From the NCBI GenBank assembly GCA_029976025.1, contig JARKNX010000155.1:1-46757 (forward strand): a DNA stretch of 46,757 nt, written 5' to 3'. Shown here in pieces: positions 7,613 through 16,033 of this stretch. The translations under genes were made by a program, and so were the position numbers. The notes under the pieces were generated by a model that was not told the origin of the DNA, did not search any database, and saw only the letters and a list, made by a program, of their open reading frames with translations. Every line of letters starts with the position of its first letter. Position 1 is the stretch's first letter. The stretch is from Aggregatilineales bacterium. GTDB lineage: Bacteria > Chloroflexota > Anaerolineae > Aggregatilineales > Ch27.

Positions 7613-8425
7613 CTACGCGTACCGGTCAAGGAAGCTCCCGACTGCCTCGAATACGGCGTCCTTCTCCACATCCAGCGTCAGCAGGTGGTCGCTCTCTTTG
7701 AGCAGCAGGCGGCGCAGATGCTCCGGCGGCGTCCCGACGCGGGAGGCGACCAGTTCCATGTTGCGCACGGGAACTGTCCGATCGCTTCCGGAATAGATCA
7801 GGAGCAGCGGGCAGGTCAGCCGGGGCAGGCGCTCCGCCGTGATCTGCATCAGCGCGTAAAGCTGGGCCAGGCTGGCAATCGGGAACTGGCCATAGGACTG
7901 TCGCCCGATAACCGGCTCACCCTGCTCCGCCTGAATTGCGCGCATCCGATGGTCCATCCGCTGGAAGCTCGCGCCGGCATCCTTGCGCGTGTAGTGCCAG
8001 ACAACCTTCAGATAGCGGGCGTAGGGCATCAGGGGCTGGTCAAAGGCCAGCGGCCCGGCCAGGTCCACGACGGCGTCGAGCGCTTCGCGCGTGCCCAGGT
8101 GCAGGCTGAGCAGGCCGCCCAGGCTGAGGCCGAGCACGAACACCCGGCGGCAGCTCTGGCGCAGCAGGCGGTAGGCGTCCAGGGCGCCCCCGTACCAGTC
8201 TTCCCAGGTCGTGCGGCGCAGATCGCGCACGGTCGTGCCGTGCCCGGCGAGGCGCGGGCCGTAGATCGTATAGCCGCGCGTATCGCGCAGATACTTGCCC
8301 AGCCAGAGCATCTCCTGAGGCACGGCATTCAGCCCGTGCAGCAGCAGACAGCCCGTGTCGCCGCCGGGGAAGTAGAACGGCTCCCCGCCCGGCATATAGT
8401 AATCCCCATCCAGTGACCCAGCCAC
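7613..8425 (-). CDS. Alpha/beta-fold carboxylesterase (Est30-like)
   Basis: The 270-residue product has LLLHGLNAVPQEM near the N-terminus, a nucleophile elbow GLSLGG (Ser about 104), an Asp in YSGSDRTVP and a His in ESDHLLTLD. This is a full catalytic triad in the order seen in Bacillus/Geobacillus Est30-type carboxylesterases. It lacks a signal peptide and should be cytosolic. It probably starts at GTG 8423-8425, preceded by a purine-rich GGGGGGA; no better ATG precedes the HG motif. It converges with the acetyltransferase gene, with only 12 bp between their stops. The natural ester substrate is unknown. Confidence 0.85.
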   Translation of the reverse strand: MAGSLDGDYYMPGGEPFYFPGGDTGCLLLHGLNAVPQEMLWLGKYLRDTRGYTIYGPRLAGHGTTVRDLRRTTWEDWYGGALDAYRLLRQSCRRVFVLGLSLGGLLSLHLGTREALDAVVDLAGPLAFDQPLMPYARYLKVVWHYTRKDAGASFQRMDHRMRAIQAEQGEPVIGRQSYGQFPIASLAQLYALMQITAERLPRLTCPLLLIYSGSDRTVPVRNMELVASRVGTPPEHLRRLLLKESDHLLTLDVEKDAVFEAVGSFLDRYA

Positions 8426-8563
8426 AGAGTCCCCCCTTCAGTCTATCCAGGGCGCAGCTTCCGCAGTATACCCCGCCAATTTCCCGCCCGAACGATCGGA
8501 TAATAGGGCAGAAGCAGAGCGAATTATAAAGAAAATATAAAAAATTCTGGTCTTAGTACCCAA

Positions 8564-8593
8564 TTGCGATACATGAGCGCGCCAAACTATGTT
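8564..8593 (+). promoter_or_regulatory. Promoter of the Flp pilin gene
   Basis: TTGCGA (8564-8569) and TATGTT (8588-8593) are separated by 18 bp. They follow an unusually A+T-rich stretch (8520-8555) that could act as an UP-like element. The pilin ATG lies 40 bp downstream. Confidence 0.5.
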
Positions 8594-8632
8594 ATGCTGG
8601 AGCTATCCGCTTTCATATTCAGGAGTCATCGC

Positions 8633-8854
8633 ATGATCGATCGATTCAGGCAGTCTATCGCCAGGCGCTTCACAAGAGAAAGGGGGCAGGGCCTTGTCGA
8701 ATACGCCCTTCTCCTGGTGCTGGTATCGATAGCCGTGCTGGTCATTCTGGCACTGCTGGGGCCGGCTATCGGTAACATCTTCAGCAACATCGTCAACGGC
8801 ATTAACGGTTACGTCCCCTCAACAGGGGGAGGCGGTCTGATCCTTCTTTTCTAG
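8633..8854 (+). CDS. Flp/Fap-type (type IVb) pilin
   Basis: The 73-residue product has a short basic leader ending RERG at residue 18, then QGLVEYALLLVLVSI. This is the class IVb prepilin signature, with cleavage after Gly18, Glu at +5 and Tyr at +6. A single long hydrophobic helix follows, then a short Gly/Ser-rich tail. After processing by a TadV/PilD-like peptidase it would assemble into thin Tad/Flp pili. ATG 8633 is chosen because AGGAG at 8621-8625 is well spaced, and an upstream in-frame ATG would give an abnormally long leader. No tad assembly gene lies nearby. The gene has its own promoter and terminator. Confidence 0.9.
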   Translation: MIDRFRQSIARRFTRERGQGLVEYALLLVLVSIAVLVILALLGPAIGNIFSNIVNGINGYVPSTGGGGLILLF

Positions 8855-8871
8855 CGGATCATCATCAGTTC

Positions 8872-8910
8872 AGCCCCGCTCCTGGCTTACAGGCGGCGGG
8901 GCTTTTTGTT
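8872..8910 (+). terminator. Rho-independent terminator of the pilin gene
   Basis: AGCCCCGC (8872-8879) pairs with GCGGGGCT (8896-8903), followed by TTTTTGTTT. It lies 18 bp after the pilin stop. Confidence 0.9.
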
Positions 8911-8942
8911 TGTCGGGGGGCGGTAATCGCCCTGATTTGCGC

Positions 8943-8948
8943 TATACT
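8943..8948 (+). promoter_or_regulatory. Putative -10 box for the beta-propeller gene
   Basis: TATACT lies 45 bp before ATG 8994 and after the pilin terminator, so the gene needs its own promoter here. No clear -35. Confidence 0.35.
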
Positions 8949-8993
8949 GAAAGGCATTCACGACAGGCTGCGCCGCGACCGCCGGCAGGATAA

Positions 8994-11027
8994 ATGATGA
9001 TCAGGACCAGATCAAAAGTGCGCGCTTTCTCCTATTTTATCACCGTAATAGTGTTACTGGGGCTGCTGCCGGGCGGCATGCCGGGCGTAGTCCAGGGTCA
9101 GAGCATCACCCTGCCGGCGGATTTGTTCTTCCTGACCGGCAGCGGGCGGGTCATGCGCATCAGCGCGGGCGGCACATTCGCCACGGCCATCAGCCCGCCC
9201 GGCCAGCAGGTCGTGGACTTCGGCCCGGCGCCGGACGGCCAGTGGATCGCTTACCGCACCGCTGGCAGCGAGGAAGAGAGCTTTGTCCCCTACCTCGGCG
9301 TGACATCAATCGACGGGCAATCCGGGCAGGTGATCGAATTTGAGCAGGCCGGGCTGCCGCCTATCAGCGGGCGCGGCCAGACCCTGGCCTGGTCACCGGA
9401 CGGCGCCGCCATCGCCTACACCACGCCGGCGGGCATCCGCATCTACCTCAGCGGGCTGGGCGAGCCGGTATTCGTCGATCTGGAGGGCGGGCCGTTCATC
9501 AATCTGGTCTGGTCGCCCGGCGGTGGTTATCTGGCGGCGGAAGCGGAGAGCGATGTGTGGTGGGTGTACCGCCGCGCGGGGGCCGCGCTGTCCTACGCCG
9601 GACAGGTTCCCGGCTCAGCCGGGCTGGACTGGGTGCAGGAAGCGGTCCTGGCCCTGGCCCCACCCTCCGGCAGCCTGCTCACCCTGGATGTGCGCGACGG
9701 GACGCAGGCCGGGCTGCTCCCCCCGGAAACCATCATCAGCAATCCGACGCGGATCGGAACCGGCCGTCTGAACTTCGCCCTGCACGAGGCGACAGGCCAG
9801 CGGTTCGCGGCGCGGCGCTTCGGCACCGTCAGCGTGAGCGGGGGCGACTACCAGGAATTCGAGTCCGCGCTGGAGCTGACGCGCGATATGCGCTGGATGC
9901 CTGACGGCACGGCCCTGACCGCTATACAGGACGGCACGCTGGTCCTGATCGAGCCGCGCACCGGGACCCGCCGCGAGATCATCGAAGGCGTCAAGGCGTA
10001 TTGCTGGGGGCAGATCCCGCCGCAGGAGGTGACCGGCGTTGTCCTGCCCGCCGAGCTGTACTTCCTCTCGCGGGATGAAGCCGGCATCCCCCAGGTGTGG
10101 AAGCTGCCCGCCGATGGCAGTCCGGTCACCCAGATCACGGCGGAGCCGCGGCCAGTGCTGGATTTCGCCGTCTCGCCCGACGCATCTCAGATCGCCTTCA
10201 GCAGCGGAGGACGCCTGATTGTCGCCAGCAGCGACGGCTCCGCCGGGCGCGAGCTTTCGCCGCTGGTGGAGCGTCTGGGCACGGCAGGCCAGCCCGCGTG
10301 GAATGCCGACGGGAGCATGATCGCCTTTGTGCGCGATGGCATCTGGATTGTGCCGTCCGGCGGCGGCGCCCGCACCGAGCTGATCACGGACAACCTGACG
10401 GCGGAGACGCCGCCGGACCAGGTGCGCGTTTACATGAATCCGCGCTGGAGCCCGGACGGTATGCTGCTGCTGATCGATATCAGCTACTACGAAGGGCGCA
10501 GCCTGGGCTTCCTGCCCATCGCGGGCGGCGACGCGGCGGATATCTCAGTGGCGGCGGGGCGCGGCACCTGGTCGCCGGACGGGCGTGCCCTGATCTGGGA
10601 TGCCGGTTCCATCTACAGCCAGCCGGGCCTGTACGTCGTCGATCCGCATGATATCGAGCATCCGATCACGGTGCTGGACAGCGCCTGGCCGGTGGCCGAC
10701 GTCATGCCGCTGGCGCCAGAAGCGGCGACCGTCCTGCATGGGACGAGCAGCGATACCATGGGGCCGAGCGTGATCCAGCCGTTCCTGGTGCCCATCCTGC
10801 CCGACGCAATCCCGATCCCGCACGGCCAGGGCGGCCTGCTGGAAGAGCCGGTCCTCTCGCCGGGGGGGACGCGCGCGGCGGGCCTGCGCAGCGCCGGCTA
10901 CAGCGACTACGGCCTGGCCGGGCGGCTGGTCATCGTGAACCTGGAAAACGGAGAGCGGACTGCCGTAGTCACGCCGGGAGAAGTGTGGGGCCTGCGCTGG
11001 GGGCCGCGTGTCGTGACGGCTCCCTGA
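8994..11027 (+). CDS. Secreted PD40/TolB-like beta-propeller protein
   Basis: The 677-residue product has an N-terminal signal segment (about residues 11-36: a basic start, then VIVLLGLLPGG, ending near VVQGQS). It then carries repeated blades with SPDG or SPGG turns, such as WSPDGAAIAY, WSPGGGYLA, VSPDASQIAF, WNADGSMIAF, WSPDGMLLLI and WSPDGRALIW. This repeat style is typical of PD40/WD40-like propellers that act as binding scaffolds outside the cytoplasm. Two halves each begin with a similar LPADLFFL or LPAELYFLS strand, suggesting two propellers made by duplication. No enzymatic motif is seen. The role is unknown; ligand or peptidoglycan binding is a guess. Confidence 0.8.
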   Translation: MMIRTRSKVRAFSYFITVIVLLGLLPGGMPGVVQGQSITLPADLFFLTGSGRVMRISAGGTFATAISPPGQQVVDFGPAPDGQWIAYRTAGSEEESFVPYLGVTSIDGQSGQVIEFEQAGLPPISGRGQTLAWSPDGAAIAYTTPAGIRIYLSGLGEPVFVDLEGGPFINLVWSPGGGYLAAEAESDVWWVYRRAGAALSYAGQVPGSAGLDWVQEAVLALAPPSGSLLTLDVRDGTQAGLLPPETIISNPTRIGTGRLNFALHEATGQRFAARRFGTVSVSGGDYQEFESALELTRDMRWMPDGTALTAIQDGTLVLIEPRTGTRREIIEGVKAYCWGQIPPQEVTGVVLPAELYFLSRDEAGIPQVWKLPADGSPVTQITAEPRPVLDFAVSPDASQIAFSSGGRLIVASSDGSAGRELSPLVERLGTAGQPAWNADGSMIAFVRDGIWIVPSGGGARTELITDNLTAETPPDQVRVYMNPRWSPDGMLLLIDISYYEGRSLGFLPIAGGDAADISVAAGRGTWSPDGRALIWDAGSIYSQPGLYVVDPHDIEHPITVLDSAWPVADVMPLAPEAATVLHGTSSDTMGPSVIQPFLVPILPDAIPIPHGQGGLLEEPVLSPGGTRAAGLRSAGYSDYGLAGRLVIVNLENGERTAVVTPGEVWGLRWGPRVVTAP

Positions 11028-11067
11028 GCCGGCCGACCTCCTGTGAATCGTGGTGGCTTCTTTGCAC

Positions 11068-11084
11068 CGTCCGGCGCCCGGACG
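11068..11084. other. Perfect 7-bp hairpin in the response-regulator leader
   Basis: CGTCCGG, loop CGC, then CCGGACG lies 27 bp before the regulator ATG and 40 bp after the propeller stop. It could be a weak terminator of the upstream gene or a leader structure. There is no T-run directly after it. Confidence 0.4.
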
Positions 11085-11110
11085 CCATTTGTTAGGAAAG
11101 AAAGGCAGCT

Positions 11111-11794
11111 ATGGCTGGTGAGCGCATCCTGATTGTGGAAGATGACGAGCACATCGTACAGACGGTGCGGCGCGGCCTGATCTACGAAGGCTATACTGTC
11201 GAGGTCGCGATGGACGGCTCCAGCGGGCTGGAGAAGGCGCGCGATATGCCGCCCGATCTGGTGATCCTGGACCTGATGCTGCCCGGTCTGGATGGAATCG
11301 AGGTCTGCCGGCGGCTGCGGGCCGCCAGCGATGTGCCCGTCCTCATGCTCACGGCCCGCGATGGGGTGTCCGACCGGGTGGCCGGGCTGGACGCCGGCGC
11401 GGATGACTATCTGGTCAAGCCTTTCGCCTTCGACGAGCTGCTGGCCCGTATCCGGGCGCTGTTCCGGCGGTCGCAACCTTCCGGCGCGGCTCCGGAAGTG
11501 CTGCGCTTTGGCGATCTCGTCCTGGATACCGGCACGCGGCGCGCCATGCGCGGCAGCCGCGTCATTGACCTGACCGCCAAAGAGTACGAGCTGCTGGAGC
11601 TGTTCATGCGCCACCCGCGCCAGGTCCTCACCCGTGACGTGATCTTCGACCGGGTCTGGAACTACGACTTCGGCGGCGAAAGCAATATCATCGAGGTCTA
11701 CGTGCGCTATCTGCGCCAGAAGACGGAAGCGGAAAATGAGCCGCGCGTGATCCACACCGTGCGCAGCGTCGGCTACGTCCTGCGGGAGGAATAG
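11111..11794 (+). CDS. OmpR/PhoB-family response regulator
   Basis: The 227-residue product has a receiver domain with the acidic pair D11/D12, phospho-acceptor Asp54 ([10 protein letters not shown]), Thr81 and Lys103 (DYLVKPF). A winged-helix DNA-binding domain follows from about residue 130 ([30 protein letters not shown]). Phosphorylation of Asp54 by a sensor kinase would drive dimerisation and promoter binding. AAAGG lies five bases before the ATG. No kinase is adjacent. The nearest is the GAF kinase at 16034, about 4 kb away, and pairing with it is speculative. Confidence 0.93.
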   Translation: MAGERILIVEDDEHIVQTVRRGLIYEGYTVEVAMDGSSGLEKARDMPPDLVILDLMLPGLDGIEVCRRLRAASDVPVLMLTARDGVSDRVAGLDAGADDYLVKPFAFDELLARIRALFRRSQPSGAAPEVLRFGDLVLDTGTRRAMRGSRVIDLTAKEYELLELFMRHPRQVLTRDVIFDRVWNYDFGGESNIIEVYVRYLRQKTEAENEPRVIHTVRSVGYVLREE

Positions 11795-11808
11795 GCGCCG
11801 CCGCCCGC

Positions 11809-12573
11809 CTAGCTCGCCGGCGGCCAGCCCTGCCAGCCGCGCGCCTGCCAGGCCGCGTAAAGCGCAATCGACCCGGCAGTGGAAACATTCAGGCTCTCCA
11901 CATGGCCGCGCATCGGCAGTGTCAGCCGCAGGTCGCACGTATCGCGCACCAGCCGGCGCATCCCTTCGCCCTCGCTGCCCATCACCAGACACAGGTTGAT
12001 GTTGAGGTCCACCCGGCCCAGCGGCTGGATGTTGGGGCCGATATCCAGCCCGACAACCCACACATCGTTTTCCTTAAGCTGTTTGAGCGCGTTGACCAGA
12101 TTGGTGACCTTGGTCACCAGCAGGTGCTCCACCGCACCGGAGGAGGCAGCTGCCACCGCCGGCGTCACATCCACGCCGCGCCGGTCCTGTAACAGGATGC
12201 CATGGACGCCCACGGCGTCGGCGATGCGCAGCAAACTGCCCACATTCTGGGGGTCTTTCAGCAGGTCCAGGGCCAGGAAGAAGTTCTTCTCCTGGCGCAG
12301 CACCGATTCTTCCAGCAGGTTTTGTATGTCCACATACGGATAACCGGCCACGCGCAGCACCACGCCCTGATGGTTGGAGCCTTTGGCCAGGTCGTCGATC
12401 ACGCGGCGCGGGACGCGGTGGACGGGTACGCTGCGCGCCTCCGCCATCGCGATGATCTCGGTCACGGTGCTTTTTTCTTCCACCGAATCGGCCATCAGAA
12501 GCTGCTCAAAAGCGCGCCGGTTGGCCCGCAGCGCTTCCATCACCGGCCAGCGGCCGTACAAGAATTCAGACAT
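11809..12573 (-). CDS. rlmB: SpoU/TrmH-family rRNA methyltransferase (RlmB-like)
   Basis: The 254-residue product has an L30e-like substrate domain followed by a SPOUT domain. All three SpoU motifs are present: DPQNVGSLLR (motif 1), LVMGSEGEGMR (motif 2) and LPMRGHVESLNVSTAGSIALY (motif 3). RlmB-type enzymes use S-adenosylmethionine to 2'-O-methylate G2251 in 23S rRNA. ATG 12573 is chosen because AAGGG precedes it at suitable spacing and the sequence MSEFLYGRWPVMEAL matches the usual start; an open extension upstream looks spurious. It follows cysS by 47 bp on the same strand, the common cysS-rlmB arrangement, so the two are probably co-transcribed. Confidence 0.9.
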   Translation of the reverse strand: MSEFLYGRWPVMEALRANRRAFEQLLMADSVEEKSTVTEIIAMAEARSVPVHRVPRRVIDDLAKGSNHQGVVLRVAGYPYVDIQNLLEESVLRQEKNFFLALDLLKDPQNVGSLLRIADAVGVHGILLQDRRGVDVTPAVAAASSGAVEHLLVTKVTNLVNALKQLKENDVWVVGLDIGPNIQPLGRVDLNINLCLVMGSEGEGMRRLVRDTCDLRLTLPMRGHVESLNVSTAGSIALYAAWQARGWQGWPPAS

Positions 12574-12620
12574 CCCGATCACCCTTCCCGGTGTATGCAA
12601 CCACGGGCGCGCCTTCTGTT

Positions 12621-14078
12621 TCAGTTCACCTTCCACACTGTGCCGTCGGAGCGATCTTCCAGCACGACGCCCAGCGCCGCCAGATCGTCGCGGATGCGGT
12701 CGGAGGTCGCCCAGTCGCGGTTGGCGCGGGCCGTCTGGCGCAGATCCACCAGCAGCCGGATCAGGCCCTCCTCGCGCACGGCGCTGCCGCCGGCGGCCTC
12801 ATCCTCCGGGATCAGGCCCAGCACGCGCCCGCCCAGATCGCGGTAGACGGCGTCCACCTGCTCCAGCACCGCCCGGCCCACTTCCGCCCCGCTGTTGAGC
12901 AGGGTGTTCACCTCGCGGGTGAAGGTCTGGAGCGCGCTCAGGGCGATCGGAGCGTTGAAGTCATCGTCCATAGCGGCGGCGAAGTCGGCGCGGACCTTCT
13001 CCACCTCAGCCAGGACAGCGTTGCCAGCGTCGCCTTCTGGCGCTCCGCGCAGCACGGTGCGGACCAGCCGCGCCGCGCCGTACAACCGCTCCCAGCCGCG
13101 CAGGGCGCTGTCCAGCGCTTCCTCATGGAACACGACCGGGTTGGAGTAGTGGGCGCTAAACATGAACATCCGGATCGCCTCCGCCCGCCAGCGCTTGAGG
13201 GCGTCGCGGAGCGTGAGGAAGTTGCCCAGGCTCTTGGACATCTTGACCGGGATGCCGTCCGCATCAGGGACCAGCAGCGTGCCGGTCAGCAGCCAGTAGT
13301 TGGCGAAGGGAGCGCCGTGCGCCGCCTCGCTCTGGGCGATCTCGCACTCGTTGTGCGGGAAGATATTATCTATCCCGCCGCCGTGAATATCGAAGGTCTG
13401 GCCCAGGTACTTGCCGGACATGGCCGAACATTCGATATGCCAGCCGGGGAAGCCCACGCCCCACGGGCTGTTCCAGCGCAGGATATGCTCCGGTTCGGCC
13501 TTCTTCCACAGGGCGAAGTCCTCCGGGTTGCGCTTCTCCTCGCGGATATCTTCGCGACGGCCAGCCTCCTGCTCATCCAGGCGGCGGTTGGAGAGCTTGC
13601 CGTACTCCGCATACGAGCGCACGTCGAAGTACACATTGCCATCTACCACGTAGGCATAGCCCTTCTCGAGCAGTGACTCGATCATGGCGATCTGCTCCGG
13701 GATATGTCCGCTGGCCCGGGGGCTGATATCCGGGCGCTCCACGCCCAGCGCGTCCATATCCTCGAAGTAAGCGCGGGTGTACTGCTCCACGATCTGCATC
13801 GGCCCGGCGGCAAGCTGGCGCGCCTTCTTGAGGATGCGGTCCTCGCCGCTGTCGAGCAGGTGGCCGACGTCAGTGATATTCTGTACGTACAGCACATCCC
13901 AGCCGCTGTAGCGCAGCCAGCGCACAATGATGTCGAAATTGGCGTAGGTCTTGGCATGCCCGATGTGGGCATAATCCTGCACAGTGGGACCACAGACGTA
14001 CATGTTGACGCGCCCCGGCTCGACGGGGATGAAATCCTGCTTCTCGCGGCCCAGTACGTTGAACACACGGAGGGTCAT
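12621..14078 (-). CDS. cysS: Cysteinyl-tRNA synthetase
   Basis: The 485-residue product is a class I synthetase with HIGH at residues 38-41, KMSKS near residue 278 and the zinc ligands of the family: Cys29 in YVCGPTV, the Cys of [10 protein letters not shown], and the His and Glu of [12 protein letters not shown]. It charges tRNA-Cys with cysteine in the cytosol. The C-terminal helical and anticodon-binding part is present and the length is normal. ATG 14078 is preferred because AAAGGA precedes it and [14 protein letters not shown] matches the family start. No T-box leader is visible upstream. rlmB lies 47 bp downstream on the same strand. Confidence 0.96.
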   Translation of the reverse strand: MTLRVFNVLGREKQDFIPVEPGRVNMYVCGPTVQDYAHIGHAKTYANFDIIVRWLRYSGWDVLYVQNITDVGHLLDSGEDRILKKARQLAAGPMQIVEQYTRAYFEDMDALGVERPDISPRASGHIPEQIAMIESLLEKGYAYVVDGNVYFDVRSYAEYGKLSNRRLDEQEAGRREDIREEKRNPEDFALWKKAEPEHILRWNSPWGVGFPGWHIECSAMSGKYLGQTFDIHGGGIDNIFPHNECEIAQSEAAHGAPFANYWLLTGTLLVPDADGIPVKMSKSLGNFLTLRDALKRWRAEAIRMFMFSAHYSNPVVFHEEALDSALRGWERLYGAARLVRTVLRGAPEGDAGNAVLAEVEKVRADFAAAMDDDFNAPIALSALQTFTREVNTLLNSGAEVGRAVLEQVDAVYRDLGGRVLGLIPEDEAAGGSAVREEGLIRLLVDLRQTARANRDWATSDRIRDDLAALGVVLEDRSDGTVWKVN

Positions 14079-14132
14079 GGCGATTCTGTCCTTTCCTGTG
14101 GTCTCCAATCCAATTTATCGGCAGGCATCCCT

Positions 14133-14138
14133 ATTGTA
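14133..14138 (-). promoter_or_regulatory. Putative -10 box for cysS
   Basis: TACAAT on the minus strand lies 55 bp before the cysS ATG at 14078. A TTGACT further upstream is too close (11 bp) to serve as a standard -35. Confidence 0.35.
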
Positions 14139-14240
14139 CCGCACGGCGGAGTCAATTTTAAGGGAGTGCGGAACAGACTATCGGGGGCGGCATCGCTCTG
14201 TTTGTTTCCGGCCGACGTCCAATAATCGCCGCCGATGGGC

Positions 14241-14246
14241 TATAAT
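14241..14246 (+). promoter_or_regulatory. Putative -10 box (TATAAT) for the HAD phosphatase
   Basis: A consensus TATAAT on the plus strand lies 36 bp before ATG 14283. No clear -35. Confidence 0.45.
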
Positions 14247-14282
14247 CCTCCGTTGGCTCGCGGCATATTGGGAAACGGTTCT

Positions 14283-15101
14283 ATGACACACCCTATCACC
14301 GTTATTGCAACTGACCTCGACGGCACGCTCCTGACTACGGCGCACGAGATTTCGCCGCGCACCGAGCGCGCGCTGAAGGCCGCCATGGCTCGCGGCGTCC
14401 AGGTCATCCTGGCGACCGGGAAGACGATGCTCTCCCGGGAGAAACCGGTCCGTCAGCTTGGCCTGACCACGCCCGGCGTGTATTCGCAGGGGCTGGTCCT
14501 GATTAATGGGGACGGCTCCGTGCGCTACAAGCGGGAGCTGGAGAATCGCGTTGCCTGCCTGGCCGTCCGCTTCGCCGAGGCGCGCGGCCTCAACACCGTC
14601 CTGGTCACCGACGGCGGCACGCGCATCCTGGCGGAGAAGCTGCACACGCTGACCGATTTCATGACCGATCATCATGAGCCGGACCCCGTGATCGTCGGCC
14701 CGCTGAGCGCCATCATAGACGGCACTCCGGTCACCAAGATGCTGATTGAGATCCCGCCGCTGGAGATGGCGCGCGTCCGGGCGGAACTGGCCGCGCAGAT
14801 CGGAGACTCGGCGGAACTGGTGACTTCCATGCCCCAGCTTCTGGAGGTGCTGCCGCCGGGCGCGTCCAAAGGGGACGGCCTGCGCCGTTTGCTGAACGAC
14901 ATGGGGATCGACCCGGCGGAGGTGATCGCGTTCGGCGACGGCGAGAATGATATCGAGATGCTGCAACTCGCCGGGATCGGGGTCGCCATGGGCAATGCGA
15001 CACAGCATGTCAAAGACATTGCCGACTACGTGACGGCGAGTAATGACGATGACGGTGTCGGATTGGCTGTCGAACGCTTCGTGCTCGACGGACACCGGTG
15101 A
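14283..15101 (+). CDS. Cof-type HAD-superfamily phosphatase
   Basis: The 272-residue product has HAD motif I DLDGTLL (Asp11 nucleophile, Asp13), a conserved LATGKT (motif II region), Lys in GASKGDGL (motif III) and GDGENDIEML (motif IV). This is the layout of the Cof/IIB subfamily, which dephosphorylates sugar phosphates, pyridoxal phosphate or nucleotides in the cytosol; the substrate is not predictable. ATG 14283 is chosen over an upstream in-frame start because DLDGT is then at residue 11. The last 15 codons plus stop (from GACGGTGTCG at 15051) are repeated twice more just downstream as a tandem array. Confidence 0.9.
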   Translation: MTHPITVIATDLDGTLLTTAHEISPRTERALKAAMARGVQVILATGKTMLSREKPVRQLGLTTPGVYSQGLVLINGDGSVRYKRELENRVACLAVRFAEARGLNTVLVTDGGTRILAEKLHTLTDFMTDHHEPDPVIVGPLSAIIDGTPVTKMLIEIPPLEMARVRAELAAQIGDSAELVTSMPQLLEVLPPGASKGDGLRRLLNDMGIDPAEVIAFGDGENDIEMLQLAGIGVAMGNATQHVKDIADYVTASNDDDGVGLAVERFVLDGHR

Positions 15102-15270
15102 GCCGCCTGGACATCCCTCTCCCTCCGCCACCGGACGGTGTCGGGCTGGCTGTCGAACGCTTCGTTCTCGACGGACACCGGTGAGCCAACCGGGTAACCC
15201 CCTCCCTCCGCCACCGGACGGTGTCGGGCTGGCTGTCGAACGCTTCGTGCTCGATGGACACCGGTGAGCC
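15051..15270 (+). repeat. 83-bp tandem repeat made from the HAD gene 3' end
   Basis: Three 54-bp copies lie at 15051-15104, 15134-15187 and 15217-15270, an exact 83-bp period. Copy 1 is the real gene end, including the stop and the next few bases. Copies 2 and 3 are non-coding and each differs from copy 1 at three positions (from one another at two). The 29-bp spacers share their last 15 bases and are about 75% alike overall. Each copy can fold: an outer GGTGTC/GACACC stem and an inner GTCGA/TCGAC stem. The period is not a multiple of three, so this is not a protein repeat. Confidence 0.95.
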
Positions 15271-15361
15271 GACCGGACAGCTTTCTCCACAGGCGCAATG
15301 AGCAAACCGGACATTTATCTGCACCCGTTATCGGACAGTATCAGTGTCGCGCAGTCCGGTA

Positions 15362-15814
15362 TCAGTGAAAGAAGCCGCCCAGCCGCGTCATCAGGCCGAG
15401 CAGCCCGCCCTCCGGCAGCGGCCAGCCGCCGATATCCTGCCAGACGGCGGCGAAGGCCAGCCCGGTCTGCCACACCAGCCCCTCCCGGATTCCGCCTTCG
15501 GGGTGGATGACAGCATCCAGCCCGGGGACGGCATGCCCGTGGGCGGCCCACCCCCACCCGACCGCCCCGATGTACAGCGCCCAGGGCGGCAGCGGCATGC
15601 CCAGCACATCGGCGCGGTTGGCGGGCTGACCGGGGGCGCTCAGCCGGAAGGCGATGTGCGCGTCAAGCGCCGGCATGGCCAGCGTCATCACGGCGCTGCC
15701 GTTGGGCGCGGCGGCAACCCACACCGGCCCGCCGGCTCCGTTGGCGATAAAAGGAGGGGCGGCCCCCGGGAAAATGCGCTGAAAACTCGTAATCAGGGTT
15801 GGCGGTGGCTTCAC
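15362..15814 (-). CDS. Uncharacterised 150-residue protein
   Basis: I do not recognise this protein. It is rich in Ala, Gly and Pro, with a hydrophobic middle (PPWALYIGAVGWGWAAHGHA) and a Gly-rich end (GGLLGLMTRLGGFFH). The frame is supported by a strong Shine-Dalgarno AGGAGG (complement of 15825-15830) placed 10 bases before a GTG at 15812-15814. A GTG three codons earlier is too close to that site to be the start. The overlapping plus-strand open frame has no such signal. It lies alone, just beyond the tandem repeat array, and converges with the HAD gene. Confidence 0.5.
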   Translation of the reverse strand: MKPPPTLITSFQRIFPGAAPPFIANGAGGPVWVAAAPNGSAVMTLAMPALDAHIAFRLSAPGQPANRADVLGMPLPPWALYIGAVGWGWAAHGHAVPGLDAVIHPEGGIREGLVWQTGLAFAAVWQDIGGWPLPEGGLLGLMTRLGGFFH

Positions 15815-16033
15815 AGCGGACACACCTCCTCCAGAGGACTCAACTACTCACCCGACCCCGTCGAGCCTTGCGACACGCGAATCATCACCTTATGCTAGAA
15901 TGAGGCCGGGAGATTTTTGTCTGCGGCAATCATAGCGCACGCTGTGATCGTATTTCTGCTTAGTCGCGCCCGGCATCAGCCTGATACGGGATAGCCGTCG
16001 CTGTTGTGACGGTCCAGGTAGGCGAGATTAGCT

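Noticed and set aside
14079..14180. A T-box leader upstream of cysS
   Set aside because: No AGGGTGGNACCGCG-like T-box sequence or antiterminator stem is visible.
15051..15270. A CRISPR array (54-bp repeats with 29-bp spacers)
   Set aside because: The first unit is the coding end of the HAD gene, the spacers resemble one another, and no cas gene or leader is present.
15010..15324. Minus-strand and plus-strand small proteins across the tandem array
   Set aside because: Open frames arise from the repeated G+C-rich unit; the period of 83 is not a multiple of three and no ribosome-binding site is seen.
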